From an uncultured Clostridia bacterium (GTDB taxonomy: Bacteria > Bacillota > Clostridia > Christensenellales > Pumilibacteraceae): a DNA stretch of 42,702 nt. The notes beneath the pieces were generated by a model. It saw nothing but the letters and a program-made list of their open reading frames with translations. It had not been told where the DNA came from and did not search any database. The stretch is from assembly GCA_934270565.1 (NCBI GenBank), contig CAKQPR010000013.1:1-42702 (forward strand). Reading direction: 5' to 3'. Position 1 is the first letter of the stretch. Each line of letters starts with the position of its first letter. Positions 24,410 through 32,236 of this stretch are shown here, piece by piece. The position numbers were made by a program, and so were the translations under genes.

Positions 24410-25680
24410 TACATTTTACCTCCCGTGATAATATCGAGGATACGGCTGTCGGGGAAATACCTCGCGCTCGTGTAAGTGCGGAGCTTATTCGAGTTGGTAA
24501 CGACGGGCATTTTCGCGCACAGCGGGTTGTTCATATACATAAGCGGGCAGATATACGAAACGACTACGCCCATTTTTTTGAGGCGAGCGGCGTTCTCGGT
24601 CTTTTCAAACTCCTTGATAACCGCGGGCGCGGAAGTAAACACGGTCTTAACCGAAACTTTCTTTCTGCCCTTGGCTCTGAGCGTTTCGGCGAGTTTGTCC
24701 GTCCACTCGTTAAGCTGCGATAGCGTCATATGCGGGCAACCCATAAAGCAAAGTTTGGGTTTCGCGTCCTTATTTTCCCAGATGACGGGGTACGAATTCT
24801 TGACGCGCTCGATTTCCGCGTCGTCGATGACGTAAGTCTGCGCTCCCTCCTCGATAAGTGCTCTGCCGCTGTCCTTGGCTTCGGGCGTAAGGTTTTCGAC
24901 GTGGTAAAGTCCGACCGAACCGTTCGAAGCGGTCGCCGCTCCGAAGTCCTTGAGATACGCGCAAACGTCGGGCGTAAGCTCGTCGCCGAGGAATTTGTCG
25001 AGCCCCACGATATACGGCACGTCCTCGAGAACTTTCATACCGATCGCCGAACCGAGAAGTTGCGCTTCGGGCTTCGACGTAGTTTTCACTTCGACGATCC
25101 ACTTCGCCTTTCTCCCCTCGTCGGTCAGAAGTCCGAAATACGGAACGTAACCCACGATCGAGCCGAACATTTCGATAATGCCCGAATTGCGGTTGCAACG
25201 CGCGCCGAGCACCGAGTTTGCATAATTTACCGCGCTCGACTCCGCCCACGATAAAACCTCGCCTTTTTTCGGAGTGTTCCCGACTTCGTCGAAGTAGCAC
25301 GCGCAAGTGAACGCGTCGTCCGACAAAAGCCCGATCTTTTTAAGCTGCTCTTCGTACCGTTTCTGCGGACCGTACATAACCTTGAAAACGATATCCTGCA
25401 GTAGGTTTTTGGGCACGTTCTTGTCGAGCGGGCGCGGATCGGCGGAAAACTTCTGCTTCGAAGTAACGCCCGCCTCGATAAGCCGATCCATAAGGTCGAA
25501 CACGCCTTTTACGACGATTACGCCGAAGCTCGTGACGATATGTCCGTACTTGCTCGTAACCGGCACCATTTTGGTCGCGCCGAACGTGTTTCCGTACATA
25601 ACGAGCGTCTGCATGATTTTAGCCATCGTTTCGCCCTGACTTCCGTCGAGGATCGCCTGCTGTTCTTTAGTCAGTTCCAT
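24409..25680 (-). CDS. Aconitase-X large catalytic (DUF521) subunit
   Basis: This 423-residue Fe-S lyase subunit starts MELTKEQQAILDG, the standard opening of the family, and keeps candidate cluster cysteines in GARCNRNSGIIEMFG, CFMGCPHMTLSQ and YICPLMY. The function is dehydration of a hydroxy acid or hydroxyproline. ATG follows GGAGGGG, 10 nt after the flavoenzyme gene. No proline racemase, peptidase or mevalonate gene is nearby, so pathway assignment rests on the flavoenzyme partner and is open. Confidence 0.87.
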   Translation of the reverse strand: MELTKEQQAILDGSQGETMAKIMQTLVMYGNTFGATKMVPVTSKYGHIVTSFGVIVVKGVFDLMDRLIEAGVTSKQKFSADPRPLDKNVPKNLLQDIVFKVMYGPQKRYEEQLKKIGLLSDDAFTCACYFDEVGNTPKKGEVLSWAESSAVNYANSVLGARCNRNSGIIEMFGSIVGYVPYFGLLTDEGRKAKWIVEVKTTSKPEAQLLGSAIGMKVLEDVPYIVGLDKFLGDELTPDVCAYLKDFGAATASNGSVGLYHVENLTPEAKDSGRALIEEGAQTYVIDDAEIERVKNSYPVIWENKDAKPKLCFMGCPHMTLSQLNEWTDKLAETLRAKGRKKVSVKTVFTSAPAVIKEFEKTENAARLKKMGVVVSYICPLMYMNNPLCAKMPVVTNSNKLRTYTSARYFPDSRILDIITGGKM

Positions 25681-25690
25681 ATTCCCCTCC

Positions 25691-27748
25691 TTAAATTTTC
25701 ATCGCAACGTCCCATGCGCGCCATACGACGGTGCGAAGATTTCCCACGCCGTTGCAGTCGCCCACGAGCTTGACTTTGCCGCCCTCTTTTATTGCGGGAG
25801 CGGGCTTGTAACCTACGGACGAAATCACGCTGTCAGCCTCGATTTCGGTTTCCTTGCCGTCCTTATCCGCGATAACAGCGCCCTTGTCTGTGATGCGGAC
25901 GAGCTTCGATTCGAGATGGACCTCGACCTTGTTAAGCTCGAAATAATCGCGAAGATACGAAGAGTTCGCAAGGCAAACGCCCTTGACCGCGACGAGATCG
26001 TTTTTCATTTCGACGATGATCGGAGTTTTGCCGTTGCGGTGCAGGTCGAGCGCGATTTCGCAGCCCGAAAGTCCGCCGCCCACAACGATAACGCGATCGC
26101 CGACCGGTTTTTCGCCGAGAAGGTACTCGCACGCTTCGACAGCCTTTTCCGCGCCTTCCACGCGAAGTTTGTGCGGAGTCGAACCGGTCGCAACCACGAC
26201 GTAATCGTAATCTTTGAGCGTTCCGAGGTCGGTAACTGCGGTATTGAATTTAACTTCCACGCCGAGATCGCCGATCTGTTTGATATACCATTTGATAAGG
26301 TCGCGGTCCTTCTCCTTGAACGACGGCGCCGCAGCCGCTATAAACACGCCGCCGAGACGGTCGGTTTTCTCGAAAATCGTCGGCTTGTGTCCGCGAAGCG
26401 CGAGCACTCTCGCCGTTTCCATGCCGCCCACGCCGCCGCCTACGATCGCGACGCGTTTCGGCGAAGAAGTCTTTACGATCTTGTATTTCTTGCTCTGCAT
26501 CGTGCGAGGATTGAGCGCGCAACGCGCCATACCCGCGTTGTCGGACAGGCTCTGATCGTTCGCCACGCCCTTGTAGTGGCACATATTGAAGCAGGCGTTG
26601 TGACAGCAGATACACGGCTGAATATCCGATTCGCGCTCCTCCATGAGTTTGGTAACCCATTCGGGGTCGGTGAGGAACTGACGGGCAACGCCCACCGCGT
26701 CGATTTTGCCCTCTTTAACCGCTTCCGCGCCCGTCGCGGGATCCATTCTGCCCGCACAGACGACCGGAATACCGACGAATTTTTTGATATGTTCGACTTC
26801 GGCGAGGTTGCAGTTTTCGGGCATATACGGAGCGGGGTGCGCCCAGTACCACGCGTCGTACGTTCCGTTGTCGCAGTTGAGCATATCGTAACCCGCGTCC
26901 TGAAGGTATTTCGCCGCGATTTCGCTTTCCGTCATATCCCTGCCGACTTCGACATAATCTTCGCCCGGGAGCGCGCCTTTGCCGAAGCCCTTGGTTTTGG
27001 ACACGACCGAATAGCGGAGCGAAACGGGATAATCGTCGCCGCACTTGCTCTTGATCGCCTTGACGATCTCGACGGGGAAGCGGTAACGGTTTTCGAAGCT
27101 CCCGCCGTACTCGTCGGTACGCAGGTTGGTATATTTCATTGTGAACTGATCGAGCAGATACCCTTCGTGCACCGCATGAATTTCCACGCCGTCCACGCCC
27201 GCTTCCTTGCATTTTTTCGCGGTAAGCGCGAAAGCGTCGATCATTTCGCGGATTTCCTCCACGGTGAGCGGACGGGATATGCAGCTGTCGTCCCAGCGGT
27301 TCGGAGTGGCGCTCGCGCTCGCCGTGAGGTAAGAAACGTTGAGAACGGGTTTAAGCAGCGTTCCGAGCGCCTTGTTCTTGATCGCCTTGACCATAAGGTC
27401 GTTTATCGCGAGCGATCTGCCGAAGCCCGCGGTAAGCTGAACGAACATTTTCGCGCCCGTTTTGTGCAATTCGTCCATAAAAGCCTTGAGTTTTTTGAAC
27501 TTTCCGTCGCCTTTATACAGCCATTTGCCGAAAAGTATATCGCGAATGGGCGCGATCCCCGGGAGAATAAGTCCGACGTTGTTTTTCGCCCGCTCGAGCA
27601 GAAAATCCGCCGCTTCGTCGTCGAAATGGTTAGGTTCCATCCACCCGAAGATGGAAGTTCCGCCCATCGAAGTCATGACTATGCGGTTTTTGATTTCGCA
27701 GTTGCCGATTTTCCACGGCGTGAAAAGCGCTTCGTATTGTTGCTTCAT
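25691..27748 (-). CDS. Old-yellow-enzyme-type NADH:flavin oxidoreductase with Fe-S cluster (BaiCD/FadH-like)
   Basis: The 685-residue protein has an FMN TIM-barrel (residues 1-370) with the active-site segment EIHAVHEGYLLDQF and TNLRTDEYGGSFENRYRF. A [4Fe-4S] motif follows in CICCHNACFNMC plus a later Cys (MARCALNP). The C-terminal half binds FAD/NAD (VAIVGGGVGGMETARVLALRG and VIVVGGGLSGCEIALDL). This is the architecture of 2,4-dienoyl-CoA reductase and of bile-acid oxidoreductases BaiCD/BaiH, which reduce activated C=C bonds. First gene of a three-gene unit with aconitase-X; a dehydratase then reductase sequence would remove a hydroxyl group and saturate the product. Substrate unknown. Confidence 0.88.
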   Translation of the reverse strand: MKQQYEALFTPWKIGNCEIKNRIVMTSMGGTSIFGWMEPNHFDDEAADFLLERAKNNVGLILPGIAPIRDILFGKWLYKGDGKFKKLKAFMDELHKTGAKMFVQLTAGFGRSLAINDLMVKAIKNKALGTLLKPVLNVSYLTASASATPNRWDDSCISRPLTVEEIREMIDAFALTAKKCKEAGVDGVEIHAVHEGYLLDQFTMKYTNLRTDEYGGSFENRYRFPVEIVKAIKSKCGDDYPVSLRYSVVSKTKGFGKGALPGEDYVEVGRDMTESEIAAKYLQDAGYDMLNCDNGTYDAWYWAHPAPYMPENCNLAEVEHIKKFVGIPVVCAGRMDPATGAEAVKEGKIDAVGVARQFLTDPEWVTKLMEERESDIQPCICCHNACFNMCHYKGVANDQSLSDNAGMARCALNPRTMQSKKYKIVKTSSPKRVAIVGGGVGGMETARVLALRGHKPTIFEKTDRLGGVFIAAAAPSFKEKDRDLIKWYIKQIGDLGVEVKFNTAVTDLGTLKDYDYVVVATGSTPHKLRVEGAEKAVEACEYLLGEKPVGDRVIVVGGGLSGCEIALDLHRNGKTPIIVEMKNDLVAVKGVCLANSSYLRDYFELNKVEVHLESKLVRITDKGAVIADKDGKETEIEADSVISSVGYKPAPAIKEGGKVKLVGDCNGVGNLRTVVWRAWDVAMKI

Positions 27749-27789
27749 ACAATGCCCCCTTTCGGTAGTATATTTTTTATGCTACAGTA

Positions 27790-27818
27790 ATTATACCTTA
27801 AACTTTTCCGCTTGTCAA
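27790..27818 (-). promoter_or_regulatory. Promoter of the flavoenzyme/aconitase-X operon
   Basis: Minus strand TTGACA (27818-27813), 17-nt spacer, TATAAT (27795-27790). Confidence 0.85.
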
Positions 27819-27856
27819 ACACAGAAAACCCCCGCGCGGCAAAAACGCGACAAAAA

Positions 27857-27890
27857 AAACGGCGACCCGATATAAGGATCGTCGTTTTTC
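27857..27890 (-). terminator. Terminator of the glmU-like/prs operon
   Basis: AAAACGGCGA...CC with GG...TCGTCGTTTT forms an imperfect stem; T-runs lie on both sides (AAAAAAAAC on the plus-strand left flank gives the minus-strand T-run). Just downstream of prs. Confidence 0.7.
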
Positions 27891-27921
27891 GTTTCGTAAT
27901 CAAGCCGTAACCGCGCTTATA

Positions 27922-28881
27922 TTATTCGTAAAGGCGGGAAAGCGGAAGCTCGGCGAAGATGCTCTCGATAGCGCGGGCGAACAGCGGCGCGACGGTGATT
28001 TCCTGAATCTTGTCGATACGCTTGTCCTCGGGAAGCTGGATCGTATTGAGCGTGTAAACCTTTTTGATAACGGACTTTTCGAGTCTCTCGATCGCGGGAC
28101 CGGAAAGAACGGCGTGCGTGCAGCAGGCGAAAACTTCCTTCGCTCCGCCCACGTCCACGAGCGCCTGAGCGCCCTGAGTGATCGTTCCTGCGGTGTCGAT
28201 CATATCGTCCACGATAAGGCAGGTCTTATCCTTGACGTCGCCGACGATGTTCATAACTTCCATAACGTTGGCTTTCGGGCGGCGCTTGTCCACGATGGCG
28301 AGCGGCGCGTTGATTTTGGTAGCCATTGCGCGGGCGCGGGAAACCGAGCCGACGTCGGGAGAAACGACCACGAGGTCGTCGCGGTGAGCGAACGCTTCGC
28401 TGCGGATGTAATCGCAAAGCACGCTCGAACCGAGGAGGTTGTCCACCGGGGTATCGAAGAAGCCCTGAATCTGGGGCGCGTGGAGGTCCATCGTGAGCAC
28501 TCTGTCTGCACCGGCAGTGGTGATAAGGTCGGCTACGAGCTTAGCGGTGATCGGATCGCGGGCGCGGGCTTTACGGTCCTGACGGGCATAACCGAAGTAC
28601 GGAATGACCGCGGTGATACGACCTGCGGACGCGCGGCGCATAGCGTCGATCATGACGAGCAGTTCGATCAGGTTGTCGTTCACGGGCGTCGAGGTGGACT
28701 GAAGAACGAACACGTCGCAACCGCGGACGGTTTCGCCGATCTGAACGCTGGTTTCACCGTCGGAGAACTTGCCGACCTGAATCATACCGAGCGGCATGTT
28801 GAGTTCTTTGGCGATTTCCTTTGCAAGCTCGGGCGAGCCGTTACCCGCAAAAAGTTTGATTTTGTTACCGTGTGCTATCAT
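27922..28881 (-). CDS. prs: Ribose-phosphate pyrophosphokinase
   Basis: It makes PRPP from ribose-5-phosphate and ATP, the substrate of purF and of the phosphoribosyltransferase in this window. The 319-residue length is typical. Motifs: FSDGETSVQIGETVRGCDVFVLQ, PYFGYARQDRKARARDPI, the flexible-loop DLHAPQIQGFFDTPVDNL and the PRPP loop CLIVDDMIDTAGTI. ATG 28881 follows GGAGG; an in-frame TTG further up overlaps that site. It lies 22 nt after the GlmU-like gene, a conserved Bacillota pair (glmU-prs). Confidence 0.97.
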   Translation of the reverse strand: MIAHGNKIKLFAGNGSPELAKEIAKELNMPLGMIQVGKFSDGETSVQIGETVRGCDVFVLQSTSTPVNDNLIELLVMIDAMRRASAGRITAVIPYFGYARQDRKARARDPITAKLVADLITTAGADRVLTMDLHAPQIQGFFDTPVDNLLGSSVLCDYIRSEAFAHRDDLVVVSPDVGSVSRARAMATKINAPLAIVDKRRPKANVMEVMNIVGDVKDKTCLIVDDMIDTAGTITQGAQALVDVGGAKEVFACCTHAVLSGPAIERLEKSVIKKVYTLNTIQLPEDKRIDKIQEITVAPLFARAIESIFAELPLSRLYE

Positions 28882-28903
28882 TAGATAAGCCTCCAAAAAA
28901 TAT

Positions 28904-30025
28904 TTATCGTTTGTTATCGTCCGGATCGGAGAATTTTTTTATGTATTTGTTCCCCGCCCATTCCGGTTTGACCACCTGCCGAGCCCTGCCTATCGCGAGC
29001 GCGCCCGACGGAACGTCACTTGTGATTACCGAGCCTGCCGCGACGAACGCCCCGTCCTCGATAACCACGGGCGCAACTACGGTAGACGCCGAGCCTATAA
29101 ACGCGCGTTTGCCCACAACGGTAGTATGTTTATCCTTGCCGTCGTAATTCGCGAAAACCACGCCCGCGCCCACGTTGCATTCCTCGCCCATATTCACGTT
29201 GCCCGCGTAAGTGAGGTGTCCCATTTTGCAGCCTTTTCCGATATTGCAGGCTTTAAGCTCGACGAAATCGCCGATATGGCAGTCGTCGCCGATCACATTG
29301 CCCGCCCGAAGGTTGGCGTAAGGTCCGACCGAAGCGCGTTTTCCGACGTACGAGCTCACCGCGTGCGAGCTGTCCATAACCGCGTCCTCGTCGATAATGC
29401 AATCCTCTATGTAATTGTTCGCTTTGAGCCGAGCGCCCTTGCGTATGCACGTCCCGCCCAGAACGATATTGTTGTAACCGATCACCGCGCCTTCCTCGAT
29501 AGTGACGTCGCAACCGATCACCGTGCCCGCCATATCCTCGAACCGGACGCCGTGCGACATGTGATAATCGAGTATGCGGTTTTTCATAATGTCGGATATA
29601 AGCCCGATCTGCTTCTGCGAGAACGCCGTAATGAAATCTTCCTCGTCGAAGTAGCAGGTATCCTCGGTGTAAATCTTATCCGCGCGCAACGCGTGAGCCG
29701 CGCTGATAACGTAACCGCGCGTCATACGGATCACTTCTCTGCCGCTCGCGATCGCCTCTTCGACCGCGGCTTCCACGGTCTTGCGGGTGATGAGCGGAGT
29801 ATCGCTGTAAAGCACGACCGCATAATCGCAGTCGGGCTTGAGGTGCGGACGGACCAGCGAAAGAATATCCGCGGCGGGATCGTTATCCGCAACGTCCGTT
29901 TCCGCACCGCCGAGCGCAAGCTTCACCCAGTCGAGCATGCTCTTGCCGAGCACCGCAACCGAAGAAGTCTCTCCGAGCGACGGATAAGACGTTTTTAATA
30001 TTAAACCGCAATATTTCTTTCCCAT
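28904..30025 (-). CDS. GlmU-like protein with intact acetyltransferase half and degenerate uridyltransferase half
   Basis: GlmU normally (about 455 residues) acetylates glucosamine-1-P and then adds UMP. This 373-residue form keeps the left-handed beta-helix acetyltransferase: GPYANLRAGN, GDFVELKACNIGKGCKMGHLTYAGN (catalytic His), NYDGKDKHTT and IGSASTVVAPV. The N-terminal half is short and lacks the LAAGxGTRM nucleotide loop: the start reads MGKKYCGLILKTSYPSLGETS before GKSMLDWV. YAVVLYSDTPLI still resembles the metal site. Uridyl transfer may be lost or altered. Strong promoter; the predicted transcript begins about 2 nt before the ATG, so it may be leaderless. Confidence 0.85.
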   Translation of the reverse strand: MGKKYCGLILKTSYPSLGETSSVAVLGKSMLDWVKLALGGAETDVADNDPAADILSLVRPHLKPDCDYAVVLYSDTPLITRKTVEAAVEEAIASGREVIRMTRGYVISAAHALRADKIYTEDTCYFDEEDFITAFSQKQIGLISDIMKNRILDYHMSHGVRFEDMAGTVIGCDVTIEEGAVIGYNNIVLGGTCIRKGARLKANNYIEDCIIDEDAVMDSSHAVSSYVGKRASVGPYANLRAGNVIGDDCHIGDFVELKACNIGKGCKMGHLTYAGNVNMGEECNVGAGVVFANYDGKDKHTTVVGKRAFIGSASTVVAPVVIEDGAFVAAGSVITSDVPSGALAIGRARQVVKPEWAGNKYIKKFSDPDDNKR

Positions 30026-30033
30026 ACTCTCTC

Positions 30034-30063
30034 ATTATATACCTTTTCGACGAATTTTGTCAA
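30034..30063 (-). promoter_or_regulatory. Promoter of the glmU-like/prs operon
   Basis: Minus strand TTGACA (30063-30058), 18-nt spacer, TATAAT (30039-30034). The -10 is only 9 bp from the ATG, which leaves almost no leader. Confidence 0.8.
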
Positions 30064-30179
30064 CTTAAATCACCTCGCAAACCGCCTTTTTTTATATATG
30101 CCCCATATCGGCGATAAGCCACTTAAAACCGCATTGCGGACAATATCTTGCCTCCCTTGTGTAAAGGGAGAAATAGCGC

Positions 30180-30760
30180 GTTATCACTCTATTATTCCGC
30201 CGTAGGCAAGTAGGCTACGCCCGTACTTACATTCGATAGAATAGGTAGGGGCGGACGCCCTCGTCCGCCCGTAAACCAAACGTAACGGTATTTCGCCTCG
30301 TCATCTCGAGCGAAGCCGAGACCAAGGCGGGAGCAAACACGAACGTAACGGAAAGGTACGCTTTAAATACTTGCCCGCAGGGGTTCCCTGTCGGCGGTCC
30401 GAGGGCGAACCGCCCTACCGTCGGCTTCGCCGACAAATACGGTCGAAAATGCAGTAAGAGTATCGCTATCGGCGAACTTCCGCGGGGTATTTCTCCGCTT
30501 CGCTATCGCTTCGGTCGAAATGACATTAAAAAGAGGCAAATATAACGAGCGATAGAGCGTGGTAGGGGCGTTCCTCGTCCGCCCGACGGCGAGCCACCGT
30601 AGGTAAGTAGGCGATGGCAGACCCCGCGGGCAAGTATTCGTTTGGAATATCGTTTCCCGCTTCGGTAGGGCGGGGCGCCCTCGCCCCGCCGCAAAACCCC
30701 ACGGAACGGTACTTCGCTACTATCACGGCGAGGTGAATCCCTTGACCAGCTCGCAATATA
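30180..30760. repeat. Composite intergenic repeat island R3
   Basis: Modules: the hairpin unit GGGGCGGACGCCCTCGTCC (30248-30266, continuing to about 30271), a TCATCTCGAGCGAAGCC unit (30301), the unit at 30350-30480 (ACGCTTTAAATACTTGCC... GGCGGTCCGAGGGCGAACC) that is repeated at 42345-42470 and inverted in R2, a GGTCGAAATGACATTAAAAA unit (30513) also at 41991, and a variant hairpin at 30561-30585. No gene is supported in 30064-30790. Confidence 0.78.
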
Positions 30761-30765
30761 AAACC

Positions 30766-30789
30766 CACCTCGTTTGAGGTGGGTTTTGT
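30766..30789 (-). terminator. Terminator of tRNA-Thr
   Basis: Perfect stem AAACCCACCTC / GAGGTGGGTTT with a 4-nt loop, just downstream of the minus-strand tRNA. Confidence 0.8.
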
Positions 30790-30790
30790 T

Positions 30791-30866
30791 TGGAGCTGAT
30801 ACCGGGATTCGAACCCGGGACCTCGTCCTTACCAAGGACGTGCTCTACCTGCTGAGCCATATCAGC
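30791..30866 (-). tRNA. tRNA-Thr (GGU)
   Basis: Minus strand: GCTGATATGGCTCAGCAGG start, anticodon loop CTTGGTAAG (GGU), T-arm GGGTTCGAATCCC and encoded CCA. Complete cloverleaf with its own promoter and terminator. Confidence 0.95.
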
Positions 30867-30895
30867 AAACGCGTAAATTCGCGTCAGCGTTATTC

Positions 30896-30924
30896 ATTAT
30901 AGCGTATTCGGCGTTATTTTGCAA
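30896..30924 (-). promoter_or_regulatory. Promoter of tRNA-Thr
   Basis: Minus strand TTGCAA (30924-30919), 17-nt spacer, TATAAT (30901-30896). Confidence 0.8.
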
Positions 30925-31028
30925 CCGTTTTTCGGTCGGTTTTTAAATTTATTTTGAAAAAGGGCAAATCCGCGCGGAATTACCCGTCGAAAAGCCGCGC
31001 TCGGCAATTGCGCGGCATAGAAAAACGC

Positions 31029-31059
31029 TTGCAACGGCACCCCCGTTTCGTATTATAAT
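31029..31059 (+). promoter_or_regulatory. Probable promoter of the tyrosine recombinase
   Basis: TTGCAA (31029-31034) with TATTAT (31051-31056, 16-nt spacer) or TATAAT (31054-31059, 19-nt spacer). The spacing is less ideal than at neighbouring promoters. Confidence 0.5.
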
Positions 31060-31114
31060 CGTAAAGTTATAACGCAAAGGCGCGGGCGGAAGCGATCGCG
31101 CGAAGGAGAACGGA

Positions 31115-32023
31115 ATGGAACTGTACGAAATCGTAACGGAGTATCTGACGAGCGTAAAATACTCGCTGAAAAGAACGACCTATCTGCACTACTCGAGTCT
31201 GAACGACGCATACATAAAACGGCGGTTCGGCTTCGGGAGCGGACTGCCGACCGCGGAACGGCTGAACGCCGCGCTTATGGGGCTGTCGAAAACGCACTCG
31301 GCGTCGCTCGCTTCGTCGGTAAAAGGGCTTATAAACCGCGCGCTCGCCCATGCGGACAAAAAAGCCCCGACGGAACTCAACGCGGACGTGAAAATCAGGA
31401 ACGCGCCGTGCCGCAAGGTAGACTGTCTGAGCGGCGCGGAGCAGGACAAGCTCGAGCGGTACATACTCGGCAAAAAAGCGGCGTATTCTTACGGAATACT
31501 GATCAGCATGTACACGGGGCTTCGGCTCGGCGAACTTATCGCGATGCGGTGGGAGGACGTCGATTTCGCCGCGCGGATAATAAAAGTGAACCGCACCGTG
31601 AGCAAGCGCCCCGTCGATCACAAACTTGTCGCAATCGAAAGCACTCCGAAAACCGTTTCGTCCGTCCGCATAATCCCGCTCTCCCACGAGCTCGTCGCGA
31701 TACTGAAAGCGCTCAAACAACTCGGTTCGCGGTATGTGATCAGTAATCGTTTCGGTGAAAAAGTGGACAACCGCACCTATCAGGCGTCGTTCCGCAACCT
31801 TCTGAAACGGCTCGGAATAAAGCATTACGGCTTTCACGCGCTCCGCCACACGTTCGCAACGCGGCTTCTCGAAAGCGGCGTAGACGTCAAGACGATAAGC
31901 GAGCTTCTGGGGCACGCGAACGCGACCGTCACCCTCAACAGGTACGTTCACACGAGCCTCGACAGCAAATTCCGCGCAGTAAGCGCGCTGACTAAAAAAC
32001 GCGGAATTTTCGCCCCGCAATAG
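31115..32023 (+). CDS. Tyrosine site-specific recombinase, candidate invertase for two promoter switches
   Basis: The 302-residue integrase/Xer-type protein has a SAM-like N-terminal DNA-binding domain and all catalytic residues: Arg137 (TGLRLGE), Lys179 region (STPKTVSS), His241 and Arg244 (FHALRHTFATR), His267 (LLGHANATVTLNRY) and nucleophile Tyr277. ATG follows AAGGAG. Its stop lies 9 bp before the first of four recombination-like sites. It is GC-rich like the host, no phage or ICE genes are nearby, and no att site in a tRNA is seen, so a local regulatory role is more likely than element integration. The palindromic site 1 (32029-32065), ending in TTTT, may also terminate this gene. Confidence 0.88.
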   Translation: MELYEIVTEYLTSVKYSLKRTTYLHYSSLNDAYIKRRFGFGSGLPTAERLNAALMGLSKTHSASLASSVKGLINRALAHADKKAPTELNADVKIRNAPCRKVDCLSGAEQDKLERYILGKKAAYSYGILISMYTGLRLGELIAMRWEDVDFAARIIKVNRTVSKRPVDHKLVAIESTPKTVSSVRIIPLSHELVAILKALKQLGSRYVISNRFGEKVDNRTYQASFRNLLKRLGIKHYGFHALRHTFATRLLESGVDVKTISELLGHANATVTLNRYVHTSLDSKFRAVSALTKKRGIFAPQ

Positions 32024-32031
32024 CCTCGAAA

Positions 32032-32062
32032 CTACTCATCTATTTATATAATTGATGAGTAG
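32032..32062 (+). repeat. Inversion site 1 (left site of switch 1)
   Basis: 31-bp site: arms CTACTCATC and GATGAGTAG around the 13-bp core TATTTATATAATT. The arms form a perfect inverted repeat (12 bp if flanking A/T are counted, 32029-32065). Its inverse lies at 32182-32212; 21 bp (32037-32057) match exactly. Confidence 0.88.
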
Positions 32063-32181
32063 TTTTATTCCGAAACGAACTTTTCGGGCGTGCCGACAGT
32101 CTTTTCCCCTCGACAAATCTGATTTATTTGTTAGCGTTGTGACAAAATTCTTTACATTTTGCGAAAACAGTGGTACAATAA
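32063..32181. promoter_or_regulatory. Invertible promoter segment 1, ON orientation
   Basis: The 119-bp segment between sites 1 and 2 contains one clear promoter, TTTACA (32151-32156), 17-nt spacer, TACAAT (32174-32179), pointing right at the surface-protein gene at 32237. A small hairpin CCGAAA/TTTCGG (32070-32087) sits at the far end, upstream of the promoter. No promoter is seen on the opposite strand. Inversion would turn the promoter toward the recombinase and leave the surface gene without one. Confidence 0.85.
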
Positions 32182-32212
32182 ATACGCATCAATTATATAA
32201 ATAGATGTGTAA
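32182..32212 (-). repeat. Inversion site 2 (right site of switch 1)
   Basis: Reverse complement of site 1 with the identical 13-bp core and imperfect outer arms (ACGCATC / GATGTGT). It lies between the promoter and the ribosome-binding site of the gene at 32237. Confidence 0.87.
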
Positions 32213-32236
32213 CACGCAAAAAAAGGAGCGAACAAA

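Noticed and set aside
25916..27790. 624-codon plus-strand open frame opposite the flavoenzyme gene
   Set aside because: Antisense shadow of a conserved gene, no ribosome-binding site and no recognisable domain.
31115..32023. Recombinase as integrase of a phage or ICE entering at tRNA-Thr
   Set aside because: No phage, relaxase or conjugation genes follow, no duplicated tRNA end is seen, and the recombinase lies next to matching inverted sites around promoters.
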